From contig OU015651.1 of the NCBI GenBank assembly GCA_907165275.2, positions 6,904,501-6,968,500 of the forward strand: a DNA stretch of 64,000 bases. The letters run 5' to 3'. Source of the DNA: Zygaena filipendulae (taxonomy: Eukaryota; Arthropoda; Insecta; Lepidoptera; Zygaenidae). This document shows positions 55,331 through 64,000 of the stretch, piece after piece; position 1 is the stretch's first letter, and the number at the start of each line of letters is the position of its first letter. Made by a program: the position numbers and the translations under genes. A model generated the notes under the pieces. It worked only from the letters and a program-made list of their open reading frames with translations, was not told the DNA's origin and did no database searches.

Positions 55331-58300
55331 CTACAAATTACAAGTAATTTCATAGGGTCACGATTAAAACAAAACACTGTGACTTTCTCGGTAATGGGCA
55401 TGATGACTAAATTTTAATTTTTAGTCCATCTTGTGGATTAATAAAAAATATTGGAAACGTTTTTTTACATAATCAAAAAATAACGGAGATACATTGAGTT
55501 GAAATTCCATGTGACGTCACACCTAGGTACATATTGACTTTATACTTTAATGTATGTGATGGAGTTTTATCAAAGTATTTTTTCCATAATTTGAAAAATC
55601 AAAAAGTACGTGTCTATTATTTTTTTAATATACAACTGACGAACTAAATAGAATTTTGATTTGTATACCCCGTCACCATGCCCATTATGAATAATAAAAA
55701 AAAAACTAGAAAACAGATAATAAAATGAACTAAAAAGTAACTATCTAGGACCAGAGTCCATTTCAAGACCAATCAAATGAGCCCCAATGGAATGAGGTTG
55801 CGTCGTTTAACCTTATCGTCATCTTCCGGCTTCATCGTCAGCTTAGTTCCGTGTCATAATAAGATTACATTGCGTATATTTAGCAATGCAATCTATACTA
55901 ATATTATAAAGAGCAAAAGTTTGTGAGGTTGTAGGGATAATCTCTGGATCTACTAAACCGATTTTGAAAATTCTTTCATTTATAGGAAGCTACAGTGATC
56001 TTGAGTGTCATAGGGTACTTTTTATTCCGGAATTCCCGCGAGAACTCCGAATTTTCCGCGGGTAAAACCACGGGTGTCAGTTAGTCGTCTATATAAATAA
56101 AAATGAATGCATCTGTCCTCTATGCGTTTTGAAACCATTGGTCCGATTGTGATGAAACTTTGGCGGGTTGTTCTGCCTGCGTCCGCAAAGGTTCCTGATC
56201 CCAAAACTCACGCGGGTGAAACCGCGGGGCACAGCTAGTAATATTATAAACTTCGTATGTAAAAAGTATCATTTAACAGAAGTGGATGGACTTAAAAGAT
56301 TTTATGTAGCTAATATAGACTGTAAAACTGACTCTTTTTTCGAACTCAACCATAATGGTACAAATTCCTACACAAATACATATTATATTATGACCTTTAA
56401 TTCATAATTTAGTGAGTGATTAGTAATTGAAGGTGATTCGATTTCGTCCTTAGCACGACAGTAATAATTCAAATTGCTGCAGTAATTTTAACTATGCCTA
56501 CCTTCTCATTAGCTTCTTTAGCGACATCCGGATCTTCACCACCTAAAAAAATTACATGTATTAATTTAGGTACCTACTGTAAATATCAACCAATGCACAG
56601 TAGGTATTGGGGTCAAATGTGGGTTGATCCAATGGAAATTTGTGCAAATTGGTTTCAATTACTGTTTTGGAATGACATTTGTGGATGGAACTGTGAATCT
56701 GGGTTTAACGTTAAAAAAACTTCCTGCTTATACCTTCACTGGGTATTGCTTAATAGTTAATACCTTCTGGTGATCTCCTAGCACTGGAGTCGCCGGCCCA
56801 AAGCGGATATTCGAGATCTAAAGCAAGATGTGTTTGAGGATTGTTGTCCAATAACTCCAAATTGCTGTCTTTCATTACATTATTCTCGTTTATTAACATT
56901 TGACTAGAGAAATGTTCTCTAAAGCTGTAGTCTTCTTGCCCTTGCTTTGTCGCACACTCTATATTGAATTTATTTTGTGAAATATCGTCAATGAGACTGC
57001 TGTCGACATCCAAATCATCTTGGTCGACGTTCACTCTTGGATTCGTCGCGTTTTCATCGTCGCTAAAACGGAAATATTGTATTTTTTTACACTGTCCAAT
57101 CGGTCCAATTTTTAATCCATCGATAATTAATAATTATTAATCGTTATGGAACCATAGGTATTACCTGTCGCTGCCGTATTTATATTCTTGGTTGGTGGCA
57201 GGCAGGGGCTGTAAATCTTCCAAAAAACTACTGTCCAATGCACCAGCGTAAAATTCGTCTAAACTTCCGGTTGCAGAAACATTGGCGGCGGGTTGATTGT
57301 TGGCGCTACTGGTGGATGAAATGATCACGATTATTATTAAGAAAGACGAAAAATTAGGTCTATAATACATGTGTAACATAATTATAGTATTATATAGGTA
57401 CTTTTATTTCGACTAACTCGTTTTTGCTGACGGTTAACTCTTTTTTGTTGAAAGATATATAGTACCTATCAGTGGCGAAGATACCATATAACCCGATTCC
57501 CATCGGCTTCCCTTCAAAAATTTGGAACGTAACCACTCTCTCTACCGTAATTGAGAAATGGCATAATCAGTAATTTATTTTAAAAGTAGAGAATCATTAC
57601 AAAACGCTTACACCATTTTAAAAGTAGATAAACATTAAATAAAAAAAAAAAAATACTTAAAACATTAAAAAACGCCCACACATTAAGTCAACAATACTTG
57701 CTCTTCAACGTTTACCAACGCGTTGCTTTATAGTAACTCGCAGGCACGATCGGCTTTTTGGCAGTTAAACTTCTATACAAATAAACGTCATGAATGACGT
57801 CACATCTCAAGGTCACTTCAAACCCCAGTAGAACTCTGGCAAGCCGATGAAAATCGAGTTAGAGCGTTTTCACATTATCCGATCCGATATCGGTGTCGGA
57901 CGACGATAGCCGACATCCGATAGCCGACACCATGTGCTATTTTCACATATTTCCGACAAAATCGTTCCGATACGGCCATTTGCTCCATAGCTTAGTGCGG
58001 GCAGGTCATCATGGCAGACTATAATAGAAAACTTTATTTGCTGTATCTGACAACCAAACTAGTAAAGAAGCTCAAAATAGCCGCCGCGCATCAGGCTCTA
58101 CGCACACAGAGACAATTTAGATACACGTACAGCACACATACAAACATTATCGTCCGACGGCTCACGGGCGTCCGATGGTGCCGCCAGCGTATCGGTGTCG
58201 GCTCCGATGTCCGATATCGGGCCGGACAATATGAAAGACAGGTACATATTTCATACATTTTGCTTGCCCCGATATCGTGTCGGCGTCCGACACCGATATC

Positions 58301-61300
58301 GGATCGGATAGTGTGAAAACGCTCTTATACTGATAAAATGCGTGCGCGTGAGCGAGATGGAGGAATACATGCTTTCATTCTCCGTTTACGACATGCTTGC
58401 ATCGCTATCGCTCGTAGAAATCCGTAATGAATCGGACATTTGTTTTGACTGTTGACACTTTACAGACAATTTGACGTAATTGCATAATGCACCTGCATTA
58501 TTCACCATCATTGCATAAATTCTTAAATTTATATTTGAATTTATGAGTTAGTTTCATCTATTTATTTCTTGGTGTAAAATAGTGATTAGTATTGTATTGT
58601 AGTTGGACTTTGTTTATTTGTGTTGTTTGTAGTGATAGTGAAAGCACGTAACACGTAGACGTACCTACGTTGTAAATAGGTAGGTATTCCGCCGGTAAGT
58701 ACATAGATAGTTTAATATGTAGAAATTAAGTATTTAAAGTAGATTTGCATTAGGTATACTTGCTTTGCAAGATACTGTTTCAATACCTGAGTGCTTACAC
58801 GTATAATTAAAGTGGACTAAAGATACATCTGTCATCATACAAGACTGAAGCCAGGATACCAATCACAGATTTTCGTTAAGGACTCAAGACTGCGTGCCCG
58901 CGCCCGGATTAGGTAGCATTTTTTTTGTTCCGGGTTACCTCTCTCAATATTTCACCCTTCGCCACTGGTACCTATCCTTCACAACTAAAAACACGTTGCA
59001 TTCAAATCCGTCCAACAGTTATCACTTAACGCGTGCACAAACCCGTTAAGCTCCGCTCGGCACATCTCGTAGGTAAGTCATAACTTGGAGTAATCCCGCA
59101 AAATTTTCTAATTCATTTATTACTAGATGTCCCACGCGGTCTCACCCGCGATAATTTCAGAGTTCCCGCGAGAATTCCGGATGACAATATAGCCAATGTT
59201 ACTCTGGGATAATGTAACTTTCTAATGGTGAAAGAATTTTTTAAATCGGTCCAGTAGTTTTTGCGTTAAATCGTAACAAACAAACAAAAAATCAAATCTT
59301 TCCTCTTTATAATATTAGTATGCCCAGGGAGCTCACTATAGTAATGGTAACTTCAATAGGTTCTTAAAGTATGGTCAAAATTACGATGGTCGAAAAATAG
59401 ATGTAAACTTAAAAAAAAAATATTGTTATTTGTGATGTGATGCTAAGGGAGTAGATAGAAAAATTACGACTAGTTTACGACCACACGACTGTTACGACTT
59501 TAATTACGACAGGTACGCACTACGCAGGTGGGACATAGAAGCGTGTTACTAAATGTTACTAGTTACTACTTGCTTTTCTTGATTTGTGGTTCTGGAAGGT
59601 GTCATATTCATGCTGACGAACGGCTGTTTGGGCTCAGGTGAAGTGTACTGACTCTGCTGCGCCACTTGGGGCGGCGGCGCCACGCTGTGCTGAGCCTTTA
59701 TGCCCATCGGATTCAGCGATTGGGCCAACTGAAACACATAGTCAAATTGACTTTGGTAAATACAATTGTTATTTTCTTAAACCTGAGCGGAAATATTGTC
59801 ATTACTTTTGAATAAAGAACACGCGAAGTATCATATTTACGTAGAAAACCAAAATCACTTCCCGGCGCGTTCTTTGAATTTGGAACCACTGAGCAAATAA
59901 TCACTACGTTTTAAGAGTAGGCACTTCCATACTAATCGCTGAACCAATCTATGAAAGCATTTTGTGCCAACCATACCAATGCAATTGCAATGTATGACGC
60001 AGCCAGCCATAGAAATTCGGTTAAGTATTCCAAAGTTGGTAAAGATGTTCGCGCATAAATCCATAGTAACTTATGGTTCAAGGGAGTGTCGCTGGCCTGT
60101 TTGGAACGAAGAGCGTGCCGACAATGTTGTATGAAACGGTGTGCGATTTGAATTTAGAACTCTTTCATCTATCGTACACATTGCGTTCTCGTGGCTGTAT
60201 AGCCACAGATGCCAGACCTTTCGGCACAAACTGTAAAATAATAAAAAAAAAAATTGGCGGTAAAGCGGAGTTCGTTGTTATTTTGTTAATAAATTAAATT
60301 TATCATGTGAAAGGCTCTTTTTTATTACCTTGCATTTTTTTAAGAAAAGCACTATACATATATGCCTCGGCCGAAATGGTAATTGCCTATTTCGCTGCCT
60401 TTGCAATAATGTACTATTGCTATTGCATGTTTAATTTAATTTTTGTAGACTGTAAAAGCAAACATCCATTTTCAAGGCCAATTTGAATTTGGAGCACAGC
60501 GAGGACGCTTACACTTGATATTAACTACTTATTAAGGCGTTGCCGCGTTGAATGACATTGCATTATACGTAGTCGACGACGTCAAACGTAGTCAAACTGC
60601 CTGTCGCATTTTTGTTACGTCGTGTGTTTTTAACGACGTCTAGTTAAAGCTGAATCCATTGTTTTCTCAAACTGACACTGGCATGAATTAAAGTGAGCTT
60701 GCTTATTTAAGGCGCCTGTTGCGACATTAAAAAGAAGAAGAGGATGAAAACTAAATGAATAATTATACTACGGGGATGTTCCGTTATTACTGATAGCACT
60801 GTGAGGTATGACGTCAGTTTGGTATACTGCGAGGCCGTTCCTTTATAATTCGCTCTACCGGTTAGTGGTTAGTGCTTACTGTAATGGGACACAGTCCAGT
60901 ATATTGTCATCCATGTCATTGTCATGCCACGCTGTCGACAACTCATTGACCAATGATCAAACTACTGAGAGCACCTTACCTCGAAAACGCCAGTGCTCAC
61001 AGTACAAAAATGGCGACGATTATAACGTCATACTGCCTACCGCGGATACTGCAGCAGTATACTGAAAGATATAACGGAAAGAATTTCTCGTCACTGCGAG
61101 CACTGGGTCCAGTGCTATTCGTAATAACGGAACATACCCTACAATACTTACAAGCGGGTTGACATTAGGTGGTATAATCGGTTTTCCGGCACCCAACACG
61201 ATGCTCGGCGAGCGGTCGGTGCTGGGCCGGGTGTCCACCGGATTGGTCTGGCGGCGTTTGTTCGCCAAACGATCCACAAACAAGTCGTAATGGGACTCTT

Positions 61301-62392
61301 CGGAATTCTGCACAGGACAAACTAGCTTGAGTATGTGGCTGGGATATCTAGAACTGCCACTCAGCACTATTTGAATAAGCTACGCCTACGCTATTTGACG
61401 AAACTTTTATTTTTAGTCCGTCCTAGAGATTCATAAAAAATATTAGACACGTTTTTATTATTTTTTTATAAGCAAAAAATAACAGTTACGTTGAGTCGAA
61501 ATGTCGCGTGATGTCACAAGCATCAAGCAGGTACAGTTCTTACCTGCATATGACGTTACGAGCCCCCACTGCTAAACTTGAATACGTTTTATCTAAGTAT
61601 TTTTTTCCTAATTCGAAAAAGCAAAATACGTGTCTGTTATTTTTTTATTATCTAACTGACAGACTAAATAGAATTTAGAAAAAAAAAATAGTCAAATAGA
61701 CTAGCTATTCTTGTGAATGTGAAAGCAATAGGTAGGTAAATTTTTTGAATTTTTTGCAAATAAATGTTTCCTTTAGTTTTCACAAAATGGCAAATATAAT
61801 TAGGTAATAGTAATTTCATATAATAATACTATCGATTCGTCGCATTTATGGTGTAGGTCTGTGTAGGTATGTACCATAGTAACTCTTATATTTTAGTAGG
61901 TACTGCCTGTGTTTTCATTTATTGTCATATTGTCGTCTCCACCCGTTATATAAAAATGAATCCCTATTTTACTTGGTCACCATTAAATTTAGTATACACG
62001 TTTTCAAGGGTACCTACAGAGAAGGATAAAGGGTACTTTTTTATGCCGGAATTCCCGCAGAAACTCCGAAATTACCGCGGGTAAAACTGCGGGGGACATT
62101 CAATATATATATACATATATTTGACCATATAATGCTAGTGATACAAGAGTAGAATCATAACATCATAGGGAATTCAGAAACTAATCGCATACCTATCTTC
62201 AGTACCTATTACCTACACATTAATAATTCACTTCACTAACTTGAAAGTCGTCAAGATCTTTTTCAATCTCCTCCATGTCTTTCCTGTTTCTCTGGAGCTG
62301 TTCCAGCAGACTTGTCTTCTGCAGCCTCAGGAAGGGCACACCGAGGAACTTATGCAGCAACCGCAGCCCGAAACCGTTCCTCATCGACGACT
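55148..62392 (-). CDS. RABL6: Rab-like protein 6 (RABL6), 3' part of gene
   Basis: RABL6 (RBEL1/Parf) is an atypical Rab-like GTPase linked to cell proliferation in vertebrates. Here seven exons are seen on the - strand: 62241-62392, 61152-61307, 59570-59728, 57165-57308, 56764-57062, 56502-56542 and 55148-55330. The first encodes ESSMRNGFGLRLLHKFLG, which follows human RABL6 SSMKNSFGLKYLHKFFN just after the GTPase fold. Later LDSSFLEDLQP parallels LDRSFLEDTTP, and YGSDSDDENATNP parallels QQDSDSDGEALGGNP. The protein ends in a Lys-rich stretch and a DDYDSI tail, like the K-rich end and GGGDYEEL of the human protein. The GTPase exons must lie right of the window. Exons 3 and 4 do not join in phase (phase 0 to a one-base overhang), so a small exon between 57309 and 59569 is probably missing from this model. 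Confidence 0.88.
55392..55687. mobile_element. MITE of the TTTTTAGTCCGTC family in a RABL6 intron
   Basis: Best-preserved copy. Edges TAATGGGCATGATGAC and GTCACCATGCCCATTA, subterminal TTTTTAGTCCATCTTGTGG and CTGACGAACTAAATAGAATT. It begins 61 bp inside the last intron. Confidence 0.82.
55892..56085 (+). mobile_element. Helitron-like element in a RABL6 intron
   Basis: 5' edge TCTATACTAATATTATAAAG, middle TCTCTGGATCTACTAAACCG, 3' GCGGGTAAAACCACGGGTGT then CAGTTAGT. Confidence 0.72.
56086..56239 (+). mobile_element. Helitron-like element, short variant, tandem neighbour
   Basis: TCTATATAAATAAAAATGAA, GTCCGATTGTGATGAAACTT, and the terminal GTGAAACCGCGGGGCACAG then CTAGT. Closely similar to 29024-29182. 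Confidence 0.72.
56502..56542 (-). CDS. RABL6: RABL6 exon, 41 bp
   Basis: Micro-exon encoding GEDPDVAKEANEK, bounded by TTTTAG and GTAGGC. Phase 1 in, phase 0 out, matching both neighbours exactly. Confidence 0.8.
56764..57062 (-). CDS. RABL6: RABL6 exon, acidic linker
   Basis: Encodes DDENATNPRVNVDQDDLDVD, then a less conserved stretch ending SSARRSPE. The acidic DQDDLD segment corresponds to the QDDVDLED part of human RABL6. Acceptor CGTTTTAG, donor AAG|GTATTA. Confidence 0.85.
57165..57308 (-). CDS. RABL6: RABL6 exon with the SFLED motif
   Basis: GSLDEFYAGALDSSFLEDLQ lines up with human SVEDFVPDDRLDRSFLEDTT. Donor CAG|GTAATA. The upstream boundary is tentative: TCCACCAG gives 57308 and CCAGTAG gives 57305, and both leave the same phase. 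Confidence 0.8.
57862..58324 (+). mobile_element. PIF/Harbinger-type element, 463 bp, in a RABL6 intron
   Basis: Long inverted ends start GAGCGTTTTCACATTATCCG at left and are mirrored by ATAGTGTGAAAACGCTC at right. TTA flanks it at 57859-57861 and 58325-58327. Just inside, CCGATATCGGTGTCGG-type palindromic words are dense at both ends. An ATG at 58011 opens a 101-residue frame starting MADYNRKLYLLYL, reminiscent of Harbinger transposase N-termini. The rest of a transposase is absent. Confidence 0.85.
58011..58316 (+). CDS. Truncated Harbinger-like ORF
   Basis: The first 13 residues MADYNRKLYLLYL and the following basic segment (LVKKLKIAAAHQALRTQRQF) recall the start of Harbinger transposases as I remember them. 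From about residue 45 the frame reads through the right-end repeats (TIR words), so no catalytic domain is present. Probably a deletion derivative with no function of its own. Confidence 0.4.
   Translation: MADYNRKLYLLYLTTKLVKKLKIAAAHQALRTQRQFRYTYSTHTNIIVRRLTGVRWCRQRIGVGSDVRYRAGQYERQVHISYILLAPISCRRPTPISDRIV
59122..59322 (-). mobile_element. Helitron-like element in a RABL6 intron
   Basis: Left end TACTAGATGTCCCACGCGGT, hairpin partner CACCCGCG, TCGGTCCAGTAGTTTTTGCG, 5' edge TTATAATATTAGTATG. Confidence 0.7.
59570..59728 (-). CDS. RABL6: RABL6 exon, Pro/Gln-rich linker
   Basis: Fifty-three codons, phase 0 at both ends: LAQSLNPMGIKAQHSVAPPP and QSQYTSPEPKQPFVSMNM. Acceptor GTTTCAG, donor CAA|GTAGTA. 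The human protein has a comparable proline-rich region here. Confidence 0.78.
59887..60099. mobile_element. hAT-type MITE in a RABL6 intron
   Basis: Inverse orientation of 14031-14233: starts CACTGAGCAAATAATCACTA and ends GAGTGTCGCTGGCCTG. TTTGGAAC flanks at 59879-59886 and 60100-60107, a perfect duplication. Confidence 0.88.
61152..61307 (-). CDS. RABL6: RABL6 exon
   Basis: Fifty-two codons, phase 0 at both ends: NSEESHYDLFVDRLANKRRQ, then PSTDRSPSIVLGAGKPI. Acceptor CTGTGCAG, donor GTAAGT. It follows the conserved helix of the preceding exon as in human RABL6. Confidence 0.85.
61391..61699. mobile_element. MITE of the TTTTTAGTCCGTC family
   Basis: Edges CTATTTGAC and GTCAAATAG are inverse copies. 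Core TTTTTAGTCCGTCCTAGAGA and TATCTAACTGACAGACTAAA. It sits in a RABL6 intron, about 85 bp upstream of the exon 61152-61307. Confidence 0.75.
61960..62100 (+). mobile_element. Helitron-like 3' fragment
   Basis: GGGTACTTTTTTATGCCGGA, AATTCCCGCAGAAACTCCG and ATTACCGCGGGTAAAACTGC; the last CTAGT is replaced by ATTCAATAT. Confidence 0.5.
62241..62392 (-). CDS. RABL6: RABL6 exon just after the GTPase domain
   Basis: Encodes SSMRNGFGLRLLHKFLGVPF, then LRLQKTSLLEQLQRNRKDM and EEIEKDLDDFQ. This is the best-conserved part in the window: in human RABL6 the same helix reads LHKFFNIPFLQLQRETLLRQ. Acceptor TATGCAG, donor CAA|GTTAGT. The upstream codon is split (G|AG). Confidence 0.92.
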
Positions 62393-62436
62393 CTGCATAA
62401 CGTACCGGTGCTGTTCTGTTTCAAAAAATATTGTCA

Positions 62437-62680
62437 TCCTAACTAATCTTTATAAATGCGAAAGTGTGTTTGTTTGTTACGCTTTCACGCCTAACGCCTT
62501 AGTGGCACAACCGATCATCAAGAAATTTTGCATACTCGTTGTCAGGGGTACAGAAAAGAGGCATACTTTTTATCCCGGAATTCCCACGGGAACTCCAAAC
62601 TTAACTCGAGTGAAATCTCAAAAATGAGGAAGACATAGGGCTTTATTCCGGAACCGCAATTACCGCGGAGAACACCTAGT
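62437..62680 (+). mobile_element. Helitron-like element
   Basis: AACTAATCTTTATAAATGCG, GTTACGCTTTCACGCCTAAC, ATCCCGGAATTCCCACGGG, end GGAGAACACCTAGT. The hairpin is worn. Confidence 0.65.
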
Positions 62681-62684
62681 ATTA

Positions 62685-63067
62685 TACAGGATGTCCCGTA
62701 CATCAACGTCAAGCCAGAACTGGGTGATAGGCTAAGTCATAACTTAATAGAAAAACGTAAAAAAATAAAATTTTTAAAAATTTACACCCTCGACGGTTCT
62801 TTAACACTTGTTGCTACAAACATTAAATTTTTTTCAATTTTCTTCTTATTGTATAATCCTGAATAGAGTTTCTGAAAACTACTGCTTAAAATTTAAGTTT
62901 TTGCCAATGAAGTTTTCAAAATTATTGCTTTCGTCAGTTTTTTAATGAGTAATAACTGTCCTTTTTAATAGGAATAGCAAAGATTTTTATATTTTTCTGT
63001 TAACATCTGTTATGACTTAGCCTATCACCTGGTTCTGGCTTTACGTTGATTTACGGGACATCCTGTA
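62685..63067. mobile_element. MITE with ~60-bp TIRs and TA duplication
   Basis: Left TACAGGATGTCCCGTACATC and right TTTACGGGACATCCTGTA; the inverted match continues through GTGATAGGCTAAGTCATAAC on one side and GTTATGACTTAGCCTATCAC on the other. TA at 62683-62684 and 63068-63069. 383 bp, AT-rich centre, no coding frame. A TA target fits Tc1/mariner. Confidence 0.85.
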
Positions 63068-63130
63068 TAAATGCGAGTGTGAGTTTGTTATGCTTTCATA
63101 GCATAACTACTCAACCGATCATCATGAAAT
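63068..63130 (+). mobile_element. Helitron-like 5' fragment
   Basis: TATAAATGCGAGTGTGAGTT and CAACCGATCATCATGAAATT. It is cut by the repeat that begins at 63131. Confidence 0.6.
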
Positions 63131-64000
63131 TTTTAACCGACTTCCAAAAAGGAGGAGGTTCTATGTTCGATTGTATGTATGTTTTTTTTTTTTTTTTTTA
63201 TGTATGTTCACCGATTACTCGAAGACGGTTGGACCTATTTGGAAAATTCTTTTTTTGTTTGAAAGGGTATACTCCCAATTAAGTCCCATTGCCACCAAGT
63301 CCAGATCTGATGATGGGATCTTGGAGAAATCGAGGGAACTCTTCAAAAATTATAGGCACACCTATAGCGATTTGGGTATTTTTTATAGTAAATCGTTCAT
63401 TTGCTTTTGAAAAGCAAAATTTGAAGAAGTGGAACTGATGATGAAGACCACAGATGGTCATCGGAACTACTCAACAATAATACGTATTTCACAGATTCCG
63501 ATTGGAGCGATTTCGAAAATTGTTTTTTTGTTTGAAAGAGGATACTCCCAAATTGATTCCACTGTCGCCAAGTCGAGATCTGATGGTGGGATCTTGGAGT
63601 AATCGAGGGAACTCTTCAAAAATTATAGGTACACTTATAGCGATTTCTGGATTTTTTATAGTAAATCGTTTATTTGCTTTTGGAAAGTAAAATTTGAAGA
63701 AGTGGAACTGATGATGAAGACCACAGATGGTCATCAGAACTGCTAAATAATAGGTATTTCACAGATTCCGATTCGTTAACTTTAATATGGTTTCTAAACA
63801 ATTTATGCTCGTCACAATGTATATGGTGAAGTGGAACTGATGATGATGTACCAGGAGAACTCCTCAACAATTAACGTCCCTGCGTCGGGAAAAGCAATAT
63901 TTTGTAAAAGGTGATGAGCAGTTGACATTAGGCTAATGTTACTTAGAGAAATTACGAACTAAGGCACTTAAAAGCGAGAAATAAACAAATTTTTAACAAA
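63131..64000 (-). repeat. AACCGACTTCC-family element running off the window
   Basis: Starts AACCGACTTCCAAAAAGGAG, poly-T, then ~275-bp units at about 63215-63460 and 63465-63735, and the body with ATGTATATGGTGAAGTGGAA. It ends at the window edge within AGCGAGAAATAAACAAATTT, the place where the palindrome begins in the 36453-37745 copy. Confidence 0.78.

Noticed and set aside
55141..55401. 86-residue Arg/Thr-rich - strand frame
   Set aside because: Overlaps the RABL6 last exon in another frame and runs into its intron.
61020..61367. Calling the whole 115-residue - strand frame a coding exon
   Set aside because: Only 61152-61307 lies between a good acceptor and donor and matches neighbours in phase; the ends are intronic.

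Overview
The window looks like part of a lepidopteran (moth or butterfly) nuclear genome. It is AT-rich, its genes are split into short exons with GT-AG introns, and it is packed with repeats typical of that order: Helitron-like elements whose ends carry a CCGCGG...CCGCGG hairpin followed by CTAGT, tRNA-derived SINEs, an AACCGACTTCC repeat, and many TIR elements. The species assignment is inference from repeat content and protein similarity. No bacterial operon, CRISPR array or rRNA was seen.

Two protein-coding genes can be modelled from the sequence. They point at each other tail to tail. (1) On the + strand, 32539-48512, ten exons join in phase to a complete 1352-residue F-box/LRR protein, the FBXL6 orthologue. 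It carries long N- and C-terminal extensions that human FBXL6 lacks. (2) On the - strand, 62392 down to 55148, seven exons form the 3' part of RABL6 (Rab-like protein 6, RBEL1/Parf). Its GTPase domain lies beyond the right edge of the window. The 6.6 kb between the two stop codons is AT-rich and holds one MITE and SINE-like pieces.

The left half (1-32 kb) has no gene I can name. It holds TIR elements, Helitron-like copies, a tRNA-SINE and three or four GC-rich islands that may be promoters or exons of an unseen gene. From 24 to 31 kb lies a transposon pile: a Tc1-like element whose TIR-bounded span contains a P-element-like copy (perfect 8-bp target duplication, THAP first exon) and, next to it, a separate THAP-like fragment; then a mariner whose transposase frame is interrupted by a PIF/Harbinger-type MITE and a hAT-type MITE, the latter itself interrupted by a three-armed foldback. 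Several insertions are sharply datable from target-site duplications and from uninterrupted paralogous copies elsewhere in the window.

Introns of both genes are also filled with elements: an intact-looking 463-bp PIF/Harbinger-type element in a RABL6 intron, a hAT-type MITE nested in a 4-bp-TSD MITE in FBXL6 intron 1, and a 1.3 kb palindrome-bearing repeat nested in a Helitron-like copy. I found no new enzymatic or defence system. The most unusual items are the FBXL6 extensions with their repeated S-W-x-x-G-x-F/Y motif, the P-like element, and the element families with precise insertion histories.
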